64,000 nucleotides of DNA. It comes from Bos javanicus (Eukaryota > Chordata > Mammalia > Artiodactyla > Bovidae). A program made the position numbers and the translations under genes. Below are positions 11,571 to 21,999 of the stretch, piece by piece. Under the pieces are notes generated by a model. The model saw only the letters and a program-made list of their open reading frames with translations, was not told the DNA's origin and did not search any database. The stretch lies in assembly GCF_032452875.1 (NCBI RefSeq), contig NC_083880.1:60462829-60526828 (forward strand). Reading direction: 5' to 3'. Each line of letters starts with the position of its first letter. Position 1 is the first letter of the stretch.

Positions 11571-12120
11571 ATGGACTGATAACAGCTTGTATTTGACTGC
11601 ATGGAAGAAAAATCCCATAGAGTAGCTTCACCAAATAGGAGTTTTGTTTTGTCTTTTTTTTTTTTCTCCCCCAAGAGATTAGGAACTACTGTGGCTGCTC
11701 AAGGAAATTATCCAGGACCCAGCTATTGTGGCTTTCCACTCTGCCGACCTCAGCATTTGACCTTTGTCCTCACGGCAGCAAGTTAGCTGCTACACCTCCA
11801 GGAACTGCATCTCCATTCCAAGCAGGAAGAAGTTGAAGGGGAAAGGACAAAAACTCCTTAGGAGACTCTGTCATTTCACTTACGGAAGTAGGCCCTCCCT
11901 AGGAACTTCTGTCTTCATCTCATGGGCCAGAATGAGGCACATGGCCACCCCTAGCTGCAGTGAAACCTGAGAAGGGGATTATTAACAGGGAGCCATTGCC
12001 ACCCTAGACAAACTGAGGTTCTGTTGCTAGGGAAGGCGTAGATATTGTGTAAGCAGATAGAGAAGTCTACATGCCAATCCAGGAGGACGACTCACAAATG
12101 TACCTGTTGCGCCAGCATCA
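11571..12120. other. No gene or named repeat seen
   Basis: Ordinary mixed sequence apart from a 12-base T run near 11657. Frames of 61-68 codons here have no family signal. Confidence 0.6.
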
Positions 12121-12163
12121 CCACTGACAACTGAGGTTAGACGGAAATACAACTTAATCATGA

Positions 12164-12361
12164 GCGAGTGAGTGAAAGTCCCTCAGTCATGTCCAACTCC
12201 TTATGACTCCATAGACTATGCAGTCCATGGAATTCTCCAGGGCAGAATACTGGAGTGGGTATCCTTTCCCTTCTCCAGGAGATCTTCCCAACCCAGGGAT
12301 AGAACCCAGGTCTCCCACATTGCTGGTGGATTCTTTACCAGCTGGGCCACAAGGGAAGCCC
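12164..12361 (-). repeat. Bov-tA SINE
   Basis: Reverse Bov-tA with the target duplication ACAACTTAATCATG / ACAACTTCATCATG at 12150-12163 and 12362-12375. Confidence 0.92.
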
Positions 12362-12375
12362 ACAACTTCATCATG

Positions 12376-13125
12376 GGACTCCCTTATTTAAGGTAACTGA
12401 GACGCTGTAATCTGGATCCAGGCCACCTCCCTCAGAAAGCCTTTCCAGTCTGCACAAGGTATCTGATGTCACTCTTCTCTGAAATCCTGTTGTCTGGTCT
12501 GGGCTACCAAACCTGGAGCTGGGGATAGATGATCTGTCTATGCCAGAGTTCTCAGGGGCCCACTCCCCGACTTGCACCCCCTCCACCATGCAGAGTACAA
12601 AGCAGAGTAGAGCTGTCCACAGGCAAAGTCAGCAGCTGAGCTGGGAAAGAGGTATCTGCCCCTGACACTCAGCCTTGAGTATTTTTAATAGGACTCTGAC
12701 TTTTCAAAGGACTCCTTCAATGGTGGTTTCATTTAACAAGTTTTGAACTTCTGTATCATCTTAGTGACTGTGTCACCTGGCACTGGTATGAGTGCCAGCC
12801 TGAGCCAGGTGGGTATCCGGGCAGGCTAAATTACTTAGTACTTTCTAGAGGCCATCATACAGCTTGATGGCCTCTAAACATGAGACTGATACTCCTTTGG
12901 AGGGATGGAACTGAAGGCAAACAGCCATAGCAGGAGCAACCTCCTCTCTATTAGTGAGCAATTTCACCTTGGCCTCAAATTTGCATCCCCAACCCCACAA
13001 AATCAGAACACTGCAGTTAAAAGGCCTTTTCTCCCTGGGGTGGAGTTTTGTGAGCATCTGAGTTTAAAATACCCTAAAGTGGGTCTCTTCCCTCCTCATC
13101 CCAGTCACAAACAATTTATCAAAGA
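12376..13125. other. No gene or named repeat seen
   Basis: Mixed-composition intergenic DNA. A short inverted repeat around 12849-12879 (GGCCATCATACAGCTTGATGGCC) is the only structure noticed. Confidence 0.5.
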
Positions 13126-13129
13126 ATTC

Positions 13130-13320
13130 CTGTCACTCCCTAGCTGTATGACCTTAGGCAAGTTACTTAAATCTCTCTGCTCCTTACTCTACTCATCTCT
13201 TAAATGGGAATATTAGTAGTACTTAGCTCATGGGGCTGTTCTGAGGATTAATTGAGAAGATGCCTACAAATGTTTATAAGAGTGCCTGGCAAAGAGTAAT
13301 CTCTCAAATAGTATTCTTCC
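13130..13320 (+). repeat. MIR SINE
   Basis: CTAGCTGTATGACCTTAGGC, CTCTTAAATGGGAATATTAG and GAGTGCCTGGCAAAGAGT mark a forward MIR. Confidence 0.8.
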
Positions 13321-14129
13321 TATTTTCATTGCTCTTTCCCTGATGAAAGTGCCAGGAAACACATTTCCCCCCCACCCCCCCCCAACATTCTATACTTCTA
13401 ATGATGTTTTGGTGTCCCGTAGAGAGTGGGGCTCTGGGAAAATGCCCAGAATCCCTTTCTTAACCCAACTCTGCCCGGTAACCAGCAGCCAGCTGCTCAC
13501 TCCCCCTCACTCTTATCTAATGTACTTTCAAGAAGAATGGGATACCCACTCATACCAAGATAACTGTCATGGACAACAGCTGGAGAAACGTCCTCTGCAG
13601 TCTTTACTGAGTGTCTGTGTGGGGAGGGGTGAGGGGGTTTGCGGGGGGAGAGTATGTGATCAAATAAGCCTAGAAAATGAAGACTGAAAAAAAGCCTACG
13701 GACGTTATTTGTGCAGGATTTCTCAGGGATTTTAATAGGCTAATATCTGCCACTCTCTAGAGAGAAGATGCAAAATACAGCTACCCAGACTTTTTCTTAT
13801 CATGAAACTCTGGGCATCTTCCAGAACAAGAGTTCCCAGGAATTCATTCTTAAAAATAATGGCCTGGAGGGACCTCAGAGGGACTGAGCTCTTGTGATGG
13901 AATCAAAGATACCAGCTCCTCACCGGAGGAACCACATGGGGTCAATGATGCCTTCTTATTAATAGAGCAACAAAACAAAATAAAACCTGGCATCTTTATG
14001 GAAGGACAATTTAAGTGTTTATTCGACAGGTATTTCTGGATACATATTATGTGCAGGGTACTACTCTAGGTCTTGATCTTGCTCTCTAAGAATTTCAATG
14101 GGATGATGCAAGTGGGAAAAATTGCTATC

Positions 14130-14450
14130 AGGCCAAATTCTGCTTCCACAACTTACTAGTTGTGTGACCTTGAGAAAACCTCTTTCAAGGATTATATAAT
14201 GGTAACAGCTAACACTTATGCCAAGTGCCAGGATTGTTACAAATGCTACGAATTTTGAGTCATTTAATCCTTACAATAACCCTCTACAGGCAGGCTCTCT
14301 TAGAGCCCATGATTTACAGCCAAGGAAACTGAAGCACAGAGAAATTGGGTAAATTTTTCAAGATCACAGGGATGGTAAGTGGCAGAGCTGAATATAGGCA
14401 GGCTCCCAAATCTCAAATTTAACCATGTGACACTGCATCATCTCCAGAGG
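14130..14450. repeat. MIR fragments
   Basis: A short forward MIR piece (CTTACTAGTTGTGTGACCTT, 14150-14180) is followed by a reverse MIR (AACAGCTAACACTTATG to GGTAAGTGGCAGAGCTGAAT). The preceding 13325-14129 shows a C-rich patch at 13370-13383 and no gene. Confidence 0.7.
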
Positions 14451-14479
14451 TAACCTCTATGGCAGGCATCACTAGGGAG

Positions 14480-14805
14480 TTCCAGTATCTAGTCTTCCTT
14501 TCTTCTATAGGAAAAGAAATCCAGCAATGAAGACTACATTCCTTAGTCTCCTTTTCAGGAAAGTACCTTCAAAGGGCAAGGTCTGGCCAATGGGACGTGA
14601 GCAGAAGTGAAGTTGTAACTCCCAGACAAGTGTCCTCAGCAGATGAAGTGTTCCCTTCCTTCTTCTGATTCATCCTCCTTTTGCCTCCTTCACAGACAGA
14701 ATGGCTCCAGCAGCCATGCTGATCCATGAGACGACCTAGGGAGTGGAAGTCACAGATGGTGGAGCAAAAAGACGAGCAGAGCCTGGGTCCTTGATACCAT
14801 CTGCT
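14480..14805 (+). repeat. Ancient interspersed repeat, second family, copy 1
   Basis: GTCTGGCCAATGGGACGTGA, CAGCAGCCATGCTGATCC and AGCAGAGCCTGGGTCCTTGA occur in the same order as in the stretch at about 45830-46160. It is an old mammalian repeat that I recognise by pattern but do not name. Confidence 0.5.
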
Positions 14806-15090
14806 TTAGTGAATTAATGTTACATAGCAAAATACTCTAAACTCAGGGGCTTACGACATCACTCATTATTTATTATCTTTATATTTCTTTGTTATTTTTC
14901 ACAGTTCTTGCAGGTTGGGAATCCAGGATCCACATCAAGGGAGGTTCAGTCACATGGCTCCAAGTTGGTGCTGGCTGTAGGCTGGGGGCCTCAGTTCCTC
15001 TCTATATGTATCTCTCCACAGGACAACTTGAATGTCTCCTGATTGGTGGTTGCCATCCCCACAGTTAGTGATTCAAGAGAACAAGGCAGA
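14805..15090 (+). repeat. Ancient interspersed repeat, first family, copy 5
   Basis: TTACATAGCAAAATACTC, CACAGTTCTTGCAGGTTGGG and CACATGGCTCCAAGTTGGTG match copies at 30, 1990, 6570 and 10010. Confidence 0.55.
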
Positions 15091-15099
15091 AACTAAGTA

Positions 15100-15411
15100 C
15101 AGGCAGACCTTGCTTTATTGCACCTGATTTTATTGCACTTCATAGATAATGTATTTTTCATGAATTGAAGGTTTATGGCAACCCTTCCTCAAGCAAGTCT
15201 ATTGGAGCCATTTTCCTATAAGCCTTATTTCTAAACTAAGGTATGTTCTAGACATACTGCTATTGCACACTTAATAGACTACAATATAGTATAAACATGA
15301 CTTTAATCTGCATTGGGAAGTCAAAAAATCTGTGTGATTCACCTTTTTTTGCAATGCTCATTTTATTGACGTGGTCTGCAATGGAATCCTCGGTATTTCC
15401 AGGTCTGCCTA
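15100..15411. mobile_element. Tigger-type non-autonomous DNA transposon
   Basis: The terminal inverted repeats CAGGCAGACC (15100) and GGTCTGCCTA (15402-15411) are flanked by TA at 15098-15099 and 15412-15413, the pogo/Tigger target duplication. The internal TTTATTGCA and GAAGGTTTATGGCAACCC words match a Tigger family I know. At 312 bp it carries only the element ends and no transposase. Confidence 0.8.
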
Positions 15412-15652
15412 TATCTTTATCACCTCGATTCTACCATCAAAGTCAGATCTGATTCAATGGGGGGAGGTGTCTACACAAGGGGGTGACGGGGAACAAGGAT
15501 CACTGGAAGCTATATACACCATGGAATGTCAGACCAGCCCTACCTGCAAACACCTTGAATGCCAAAGAGAAATACACTTCTATTTTGCCTAACTGAAATT
15601 AAGATTGTGATTAATATATCTATGAGTTCTTGGCACACAGTAGGTCCTCATT

Positions 15653-15866
15653 GGGCTTCCCTGGTGGCGCAGATGGTAAAGAATTCGCCTGCAGTGCAGG
15701 AGACCTGGGTTTGATCCCTGGGTTGGGACAGAGAAGGGAATGGCTATCCACTCCAGTATTCTTGCCTGGAGAATTCCATGGTCAGAGGAGGCTGGTGGGC
15801 TACAGACCATGAGGTAACAGAAAGTTAGACACAACTGAGCAACTAACAGTTTCACTTTCAATTTTC
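15653..15866 (+). repeat. Bov-tA SINE
   Basis: Head GGGCTTCCCTGGTGGCGCAG and tail TTTCACTTTCAATTTTC; short CTCATT repeats flank it. Confidence 0.9.
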
Positions 15867-15884
15867 AGGCTCTCATTAAATGCT

Positions 15885-16283
15885 GCTGCTAAGTCACCTC
15901 AGTCGTGTCTGACTCTGTGTGACCCCATAGAAGGCAGCCCACCAGGCTCCTCTGTCCCTGGGATTCTCCAGGCAAGAATACTGGAGTGGGTTGCCACTTC
16001 CTTCTCCAATGCATGAAAGTGAAAAGTGAAAGTGAAGTCACTCAGTAGTGTCTGGCTCCTCGAAACCCCATGGACCTCAGCCCACCAGGCTCCTCCGTCC
16101 ATGGGATTTTCCAGGCAAGAGTACTGGAGTGGGTTGCCATTGCCTTCTCCAAGTCACTATGTGAAGTGAAGTCGCTCAGTCGTGTCTGACTCTTTGCCAC
16201 CCCATGGACGGTAGCCTACCAGGCTCTGGGTCCATGGAATTTTCCAGGCATGAATACTGGAGTGGGCTGCCATTTCCTTCTCC
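15885..16283 (-). repeat. Trimeric BOV-A SINE
   Basis: Three reverse BovA monomers lie in a row (about 15885-16030, 16031-16160, 16161-16283). Each has the ACTGGAGTGGG-TGCCA-TTCC-TTCTCCA block near its end. A single target duplication CATTAAATGCT (15874-15884 and 16284-16294) encloses all three, so it inserted as one unit. The usual ruminant form is a dimer. Confidence 0.85.
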
Positions 16284-16294
16284 ACATTAAATGC

Positions 16295-17050
16295 TAACTA
16301 CCATTAATCTTTTTTCCAAGTAGACTGAGTTGTAGGACTTTGTCCTTGTTTGTGTGTCCCCTTGTTTGCACACAAACACTTGTACCACCACCATCAAGGT
16401 CAAGGTTTGGTATAAAGTAGGTTTAGGAGGCTGTGTATTGGCCTTTTAACTCGTTCATTCATTCATACGATAAGCATTCACTATTACCCACAATGTCCGG
16501 GTTCTGGCCTAAGATTCTGGGGTAATTTCCCTGCCTGGAGAACTCATAGTCTAGTGGGAGAGGCAAGCACAGTGAGGCAGAAAACAACCCACTTCTCTGT
16601 CATCAGAGAAACTCAGATTAAGACAGCAAGTAGGATAATTCCAAGTGCCAGGGATGACATGGGGGAAAGTGATCCCTTTGCCCCTGTTGGGCAGGTGGAC
16701 GGCAGCAGCCATCCTAGACTGCAGTCAGACAGCACTTAGGCTATGTGTAAACTCTCCACTTCCGGAATCCTCCCCCTGGGTGTACAGGCCAGAGAAACAT
16801 GCACAGGAGTCCAGGAGAGCCATGCACCAAAGTTTGTCATAGCTTTGTTCGGGGAGGTGGGAAGTGGAGTTAGCCACAGTGCCCATTAGTCAGAGAGTGG
16901 AGAAAGGAGGCATGGTGGACACATGCACGCCACAAATACTAAGCAGAAGGAAGAAGCAATGACTCCAGTTAGATTTCACGTGGAGCTTGGGGTCAAGTAA
17001 ACAAAACAACCTAGAAACAGACCTATGAAAACTTCACATCTGTGTAAGTT
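16295..17050. other. No gene seen
   Basis: Mixed intergenic sequence with an L2-like part at about 16450-16560 (CATTCATTCATACG, GAACTCATAGTCTAGTGGG). Open frames of 61-65 codons have no family signal. Confidence 0.5.
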
Positions 17051-17054
17051 TACT

Positions 17055-17175
17055 AACAGGAGGGCATGGCAACCCACTCCAGGATTCTTGCCTGGATAAA
17101 CCCATGGTCAGAAGACCCTGGTGGGCTACAGTCCATCGGGTCACAAAGAGTGGGACAAGACTGAAGCACTTAGCA
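17055..17175 (+). repeat. BovA monomer
   Basis: A single BovA unit (GGCATGGCAACCCACTCC to GACTGAAGCACTTAGCATAC), diverged. Confidence 0.75.
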
Positions 17176-17279
17176 TACATGCAATAACCCACTCACATAA
17201 ATCAGCACCATATATTTGTATAAGGACACCCACATGTTCAAAGACATGCATCAAAAACATTAGAGTAAATACAGAATAT

Positions 17280-19085
17280 CCAACACAATATTAGAGAAGG
17301 ATGTTGGAGGACTGACACCACCCGACTTGGAGATTTACAATAAAGCTACAGTAATCAAGACCGTGTGGAGCACAGATATTCTCTTCAACCAATGGTGCTG
17401 GAACAATAGACATCAACATGCAGGAAGATGAATCTAGACACAGACCTTTCACCACTTGCAAAAATTAACTCAGAATAGACCCTAGGCTGAAAAGTCAAAC
17501 ACAAAACTATAAAACTTCTGGAATATAATGGAGGAGAAAACTTAGATGACATCAGGTATGGTAATGACTTTTTAGATATGACACAATCCATGTAAGAAAT
17601 AATTGAGAAGCTAGTCGTCACTAAGATTATAAACTTTGGGGGAAAAAAGATTATAAACTTCTGCTATGCAAAAGACAATGCCATGAGAATAAGACAAACA
17701 ACAGACTGGGAGAAAATATTTTGCAAAAGACACATCTGATAAAGGACTGTTACCCAAAATAATACAAAGAACTCAAAACTCAACAATGAGAAAGCAACCC
17801 TATTAAAAAATGAGCCAAAGACCTTAGCAGACACCTCACTAAAGAAGATGTATAGATGGCAAATAAGCATATGAAAAGGTGCTCTTCATCATACATCATA
17901 AGGGAATGTAAATTAAAATGACATATCGCTACACACCTATGAGAGTGGCAAAAACCTGGAACACTGTCTACACCAAATGCTGATGAGAATGTGGAGCAAT
18001 AGGAACTCTCATCTATTTCTGGTGGGAATGCAAAATATTACAACCACTTTGGAAGACAATTTGGCGGTTTCTCATAAAATTAAACATACTCTTATCATCT
18101 GATCCAGCAGTTGTTCTCCTTGGTATTTCCCCAAAGGAACTGAACATTTATATCCATCCAAAACCTGCACACAGATGTTTATAGCAACCTGATTGTTAAT
18201 TGCAAAAACCTGGCAGCAACCAAGATATCCTTCAGTAGGTAACTGGATAAATAAATTATGGTACATCTAGACAATGGAATATTATTCAGTGCTTCAAATA
18301 ATGAGCTATCAAGCCATGAAATGATATGGAGGAACATTAAGTACATTCTGTTAAGTGAAAGAAGTAGATCTGAAAAGGCTGCTGCTGCTGCTAAGTTGCT
18401 TCAGTCGTGTCCGACTCTGTGCGACCCGATAGACGGCAGCCCACCAGGCTCCCCCGTCCCTGGGATTCTCCAGGCAAGAACACTGGAGTGGGTTGCCATT
18501 TCCTTCTCCAATGCATGAAAGTGAAAAATGAAAGTGAAGTCGCTCAGTCGTTTCCGACTCTTAGCGACCCCATGGTCTGCAGCCTACCAGGCTCCTCTGT
18601 CCATGGGATTTTCCAGGCAAGAGTACTGGAGTGGGGTGCCATTGCCTTCTCCATCTGAAAAGGCTAATACTATCTAATTCCAACTACATGACATTCTGGT
18701 AAAGTTTAAAACTATGGAGACAATAACAAGATCAGTGGTTGCAGGCATTGTGGGTAGATGAACAAACAGAACACAGAGGAATGTTAGGGTAGTAAAAATA
18801 CTCTGTATGCTACTATAGTCATGGATATGGGTCAGCATACGTTTATCCAAAGCCATAGAATGTACAACACCAAGAGGGAAACTAAGGTAAACTATGGATT
18901 CTGGGTGACCATGATATGTCAATGGAGGTTTAACAACTATAACAGATGTACCACTCTCCTGGAAGTGTTGATGACAGGGAGGCTATTTACTTGTGGGGAC
19001 AAGGAGTCTATGGGAAATCTCTGAATTTCTCAAGTTTGTTTAAACCTAAAATTGCCCTTAAAAAATTGTCTTTAAAAACATAGAG
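17280..19085 (+). mobile_element. LINE-1 fragment (ORF2 C-terminal part and 3' end)
   Basis: It follows L1 from the stretch coding the last part of ORF2 (GGAGGACTGACACCACCCGA, GAATAGACCCTAGGCTG, CAAATAAGCATATGAAAAGG, AGCAACCAAGATATCCTTCA) to an A-rich end near 19075. The reading frame is broken many times and the element is 5'-truncated. A BOV-A2 at 18381-18652 splits it. No functional protein remains. Confidence 0.85.
18381..18652 (-). repeat. BOV-A2 SINE nested in L1
   Basis: A dimer with target duplication ATCTGAAAAGGCT at 18368-18380 and 18653-18665. Confidence 0.93.
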
Positions 19086-19087
19086 TG

Positions 19088-19545
19088 GGGACTTTCCTGG
19101 TGTGTGTGCTTAGTCGTTCAGTTGTGTCCAACTCTTTGAGACCCAGGCTCCTCTTGCAGCCACCAGGCTCCTCTATCCATGGGATTCTCTAGGCAAGAAT
19201 ACTGGAGTGGGTAGCCATTCTCTTCTCCAGGAGACCTTCCAGACCAGGGATCGAACCTGGGTCTCCTGCATTGCAGGCAGCTTCTTTACTGTCTGGTCTA
19301 GTTGTTAAGAATCCGCCTGTCAATGCAGGAGACATGGGTTCAATCCCTGGTCCAGAAGATTCCACCTGTCTTGGAGCAACTAAGCCAGTGTGCCACAACT
19401 ACTGAAACCCACACACCCTAGAACCTGTGCTCTGCAACAAGAGAAGTCCCGGCTCACCACCACTGGAGAAAGCCTGCGTGCAGCAATGAAGACCCAGTGC
19501 AGCCAAAAATAAATAAATGTATTAAAAGAAAAGAATTTTTAAATA
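19088..19545 (+). repeat. CHR-type tRNA SINE, split near its head
   Basis: GGGGACTTTCCTGGTG at 19087 continues after the nested Bov-tA as TCTAGTTGTTAAGAATCC and ends CAGCCAAAAATAAATAAATG. Confidence 0.85.
19103..19295 (-). repeat. Bov-tA SINE nested in CHR SINE
   Basis: Reverse BovA and tRNA-like halves; the break falls exactly inside the CHR promoter head, between CCTGGTG and TCTAGTTG. Confidence 0.85.
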
Positions 19546-19564
19546 GGGTGGTTGCCATGTAGGG

Positions 19565-19861
19565 GGATTCCCTGATAGCTCAGTTGGTAAAGAATCTTCC
19601 TGCGATGCAGGAGACCCCAGTTCAATTCCTGGGTCGGGAAGATCTGCTAGAGAAGGGCTAGGCTACCCATTCTAGTGTTCTTGGGCTTCCCTTGTGGTTC
19701 AGCTGGTAAAGAATCCATCTGCAATGCGGGAGACCTGAGTTAGATCCCTGAGTTGGGAAGATCCCCTGGAGAAAGGAATAGCTACCCACTCCAGTATTCT
19801 GGCCTGGAGAATTCCATGGACTGTATAGTCCATGGGATTGCAAAGAGTTGGATACAACTGA
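19565..19861 (+). repeat. Composite Bov-tA with two tRNA-like heads
   Basis: A first tRNA-like head and a partial BovA (19565-19684) are joined at TAGTGTTCTT to a second complete Bov-tA (19685-19861). One target duplication GCCATGTAGGG (19554-19564 and 19862-19872) encloses both, so they moved as one unit. Confidence 0.85.
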
Positions 19862-20276
19862 GCCATGTAGGGAGAGGGAAAGGGAGTGGGGAATCAGGGA
19901 GAGAAGTCAAAACAGGGTATATCAACACAGGACTTTGCATCAAGGTGGAGAAGGAGCCACAAAGGGGGCTCCACTGAGAAGCTCCACTGAACTTTGATAG
20001 AGCAGGAGAGCTGCCTGGTCAGACCCAAAGGAGTGGGCACTCCAAAAGAGGTGGTCAGACGGGTAAAGCTGGGGCTGCAGAGGAGCTGCAAGTGTTTCAG
20101 ATGACTGAAGTTAGGGTGCCGTGGTCGGGAAGGCAGGGGCCATCTGTGGTCCTCTCAGCCTGGAAGACCCTCCTCCTCTAACCTGGCAGGCCTCAGCCCT
20201 CACACGCCCCTGGGATGCCTAAGCTGTGTGGTCGAGGAAGACTGAGCTGAGCTCCCCTGCTGGCCCCTGTAAGACG

Positions 20277-20482
20277 TTGTTGTTTAGTCGCTCAGTTGCG
20301 TCCTACTCTTTGTGACTCCATGGACTCTACCCGCCAGGCTCCTCTGTCCAGGAGATTTTCCAGGCAAGAATAGTGGAGTGGGTTACCATTTCCTTCTCCA
20401 GAGGATCTTCTTGACCCAGAGATAAAACCAGAGTCTCCTGCTTGGCAGGTGGATTCTTTACCACTCTGCCACCTTGGCAAGA
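20277..20482 (-). repeat. Bov-tA SINE
   Basis: Reverse Bov-tA, starting at GTTGTTGTTTAGTCGC and ending TTTACCACTCTGCCACCTTG. A short forward MIR follows to about 20600. The stretch 19873-20276 shows no gene. Confidence 0.9.
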
Positions 20483-20604
20483 CCCGTTTTCCCTCTTGGA
20501 ACTTCAGTTTCTTCACCTGTAATGTAGGAATAACAATACCTACCTCAGAAGGTTGTGATGGGCAAAGTACAAAATATAAAGTCCCTGCTGTAAGAAGCTT
20601 TCAG

Positions 20605-21036
20605 TAAGTCTCCTATATACAAACCTTCAAGTTGCAAACTTCCAAAGATGCAAACGTGCATTCCATCAACATCAGGTGTGAATGAAACTGCAGCTTGCCC
20701 TCCGTCTCCTATTGCTGACAATCCTTCAGCTCTACCGTCTCCCACCTCCTCTCCCTCCCATAACTCTTCTTGCCATTCACTCGGCACCAGCCTCTGTATG
20801 CCAGCTGCTGTACCGTACTACTGTACTTTTCAAGGTACTGTACTGTAAGATTAAAAATATTTTATTTATTTTTTAAAGTATGATTTGTGTGAAAATTATT
20901 ATAAACCTATTAAAGTACAGTACTATATAGCCAATTGTGTTAGTCAGGTACCTCAGCTAACTTTGTTGGACTTATGAACAAATTGGACTTTTGAACACCC
21001 TCTAGGGCTGGAACTCATTCATAAGCAGGGGACTTA
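20605..21036 (+). mobile_element. Tigger-like DNA transposon fossil
   Basis: TAAGTCTCCTATATAC at 20605 and CATAAGCAGGGGACTTA ending at 21036 form imperfect inverted ends. TTGTTGGACTTATGAACAAA and ACAGTACTATATAGCC near the right end are words I know from a Tigger family. The left half carries a frame that looks like a transposase tail (20648-20848). It is non-autonomous. Confidence 0.6.
20648..20848 (+). pseudogene. Transposase C-terminal relic within Tigger-like element
   Basis: A 66-codon frame rich in Ser/Pro/Ala (PSTSGVNETAACPPSPIAD, then SALPSPTSSPS, ending TFQGTVL) resembles the C-terminal tail of a Tigger-family transposase as I recall it. It lies inside a fossil element, lacks any catalytic part and is not a host gene. 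Confidence 0.45.
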
Positions 21037-21054
21037 TCTTCCTGATGAAGACAG

Positions 21055-21190
21055 ACAGCTGGCAGGCAAGTAAATATGTGGTGTGTTTGCTGCTGTATTC
21101 CCAGTACCCAGAATCACGCCTGACACAGAGTAGGTACTCAATTAATGTTTGTGGATGAATGAATAAATGAATGAGTGAAAGAAATGATAA
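21055..21190 (+). repeat. L2 3' end
   Basis: CAGTACCCAGAATCACGCCT, CACAGAGTAGGTACTCAATT and GATGAATGAATAAATGAATG are the L2 3' terminal pattern. Confidence 0.65.
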
Positions 21191-21560
21191 ATACTCTGGA
21201 AAAACATAAAACAGGGGAAGGGGAGAGGGAGAGCCAGAGAGGTGCTGGCGGGTAGGGAAGGCCTACCTGAGGAGATGAGATTTGAGGGAAGATGGGGAGG
21301 AAGGAACGGAACTAGCATTGGGAATATTTGGGGACAGTTGGCGCCTGGCGGAAGTGTGCTCCAGGGATAGCAAGAAGCCCCATGTGGCTGGAGCAGGTTG
21401 AGGAACAGAAGAGGGGAGGGGCTGAAAGCCTAGTGTGGGTGGGCTGAGGATGTGGCAGGAGCCCCCTCCCCCTCCTAGGAAAAAGGCCTAAGAGAGTCCA
21501 AGATGCTCAGTGACTTCCTAGGGAGAATGCTCCTTGGCAGGGCCCAGCCCCTGACACAGC
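21191..21560. other. No gene seen; purine-rich
   Basis: G/A-rich unique-looking sequence without a repeat that I recognise. Confidence 0.5.
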
Positions 21561-21564
21561 TAAT

Positions 21565-21990
21565 GGCTAGCACCAACCACTGCTCTCGGGTGCTGTGCAT
21601 TCCGTGTGCCAGGCCCCAGCTTTACTGGCATCAACTCGGGGAACAACCACCAAAAGCTCTAGGAATGTGGAGGTGGTAGTTTACTTGCTCAGTCCTGTCC
21701 AACTCTTGCCACCCCATGGACTGTAGCACGCCAGACTCTGTCCATGGAATCCTCCAGGTGAGAGTACTGGAGTGGGTAGCCGTTTCCTTCTCCAGGGGAT
21801 CTTCCTGACCCAGGGATCGAACCTAGATCTTCTGCAGTGCATGCAGATTCTTTACCGCCTGAGCCATCAGGGAAGCCCTAGGAATAAGTACTATTATTAC
21901 TCCTCCGTTTTCAAAGCAGGAAGCTGAGACTCCAAGAGGCAGCTAACCTTGGGCCGGAACTGGGTCTCTCTGATGCCAGGCCCTGGCTTG
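21565..21990 (-). repeat. MIR SINE split by a Bov-tA
   Basis: GGGTGCTGTGCATTCCGTGT on the left and GTACTATTATTACTCCTCCG on the right are the two parts of one reverse MIR. Confidence 0.65.
21667..21877 (-). repeat. Bov-tA SINE nested in MIR
   Basis: Reverse Bov-tA with target duplication CTAGGAAT at 21659-21666 and 21878-21885. Confidence 0.92.
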
Positions 21991-21999
21991 CACCGTCCA

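Noticed and set aside
17385..18266. Minus-strand hydrophobic frames that look membrane-like
   Set aside because: They are antisense to an L1 ORF2 relic.
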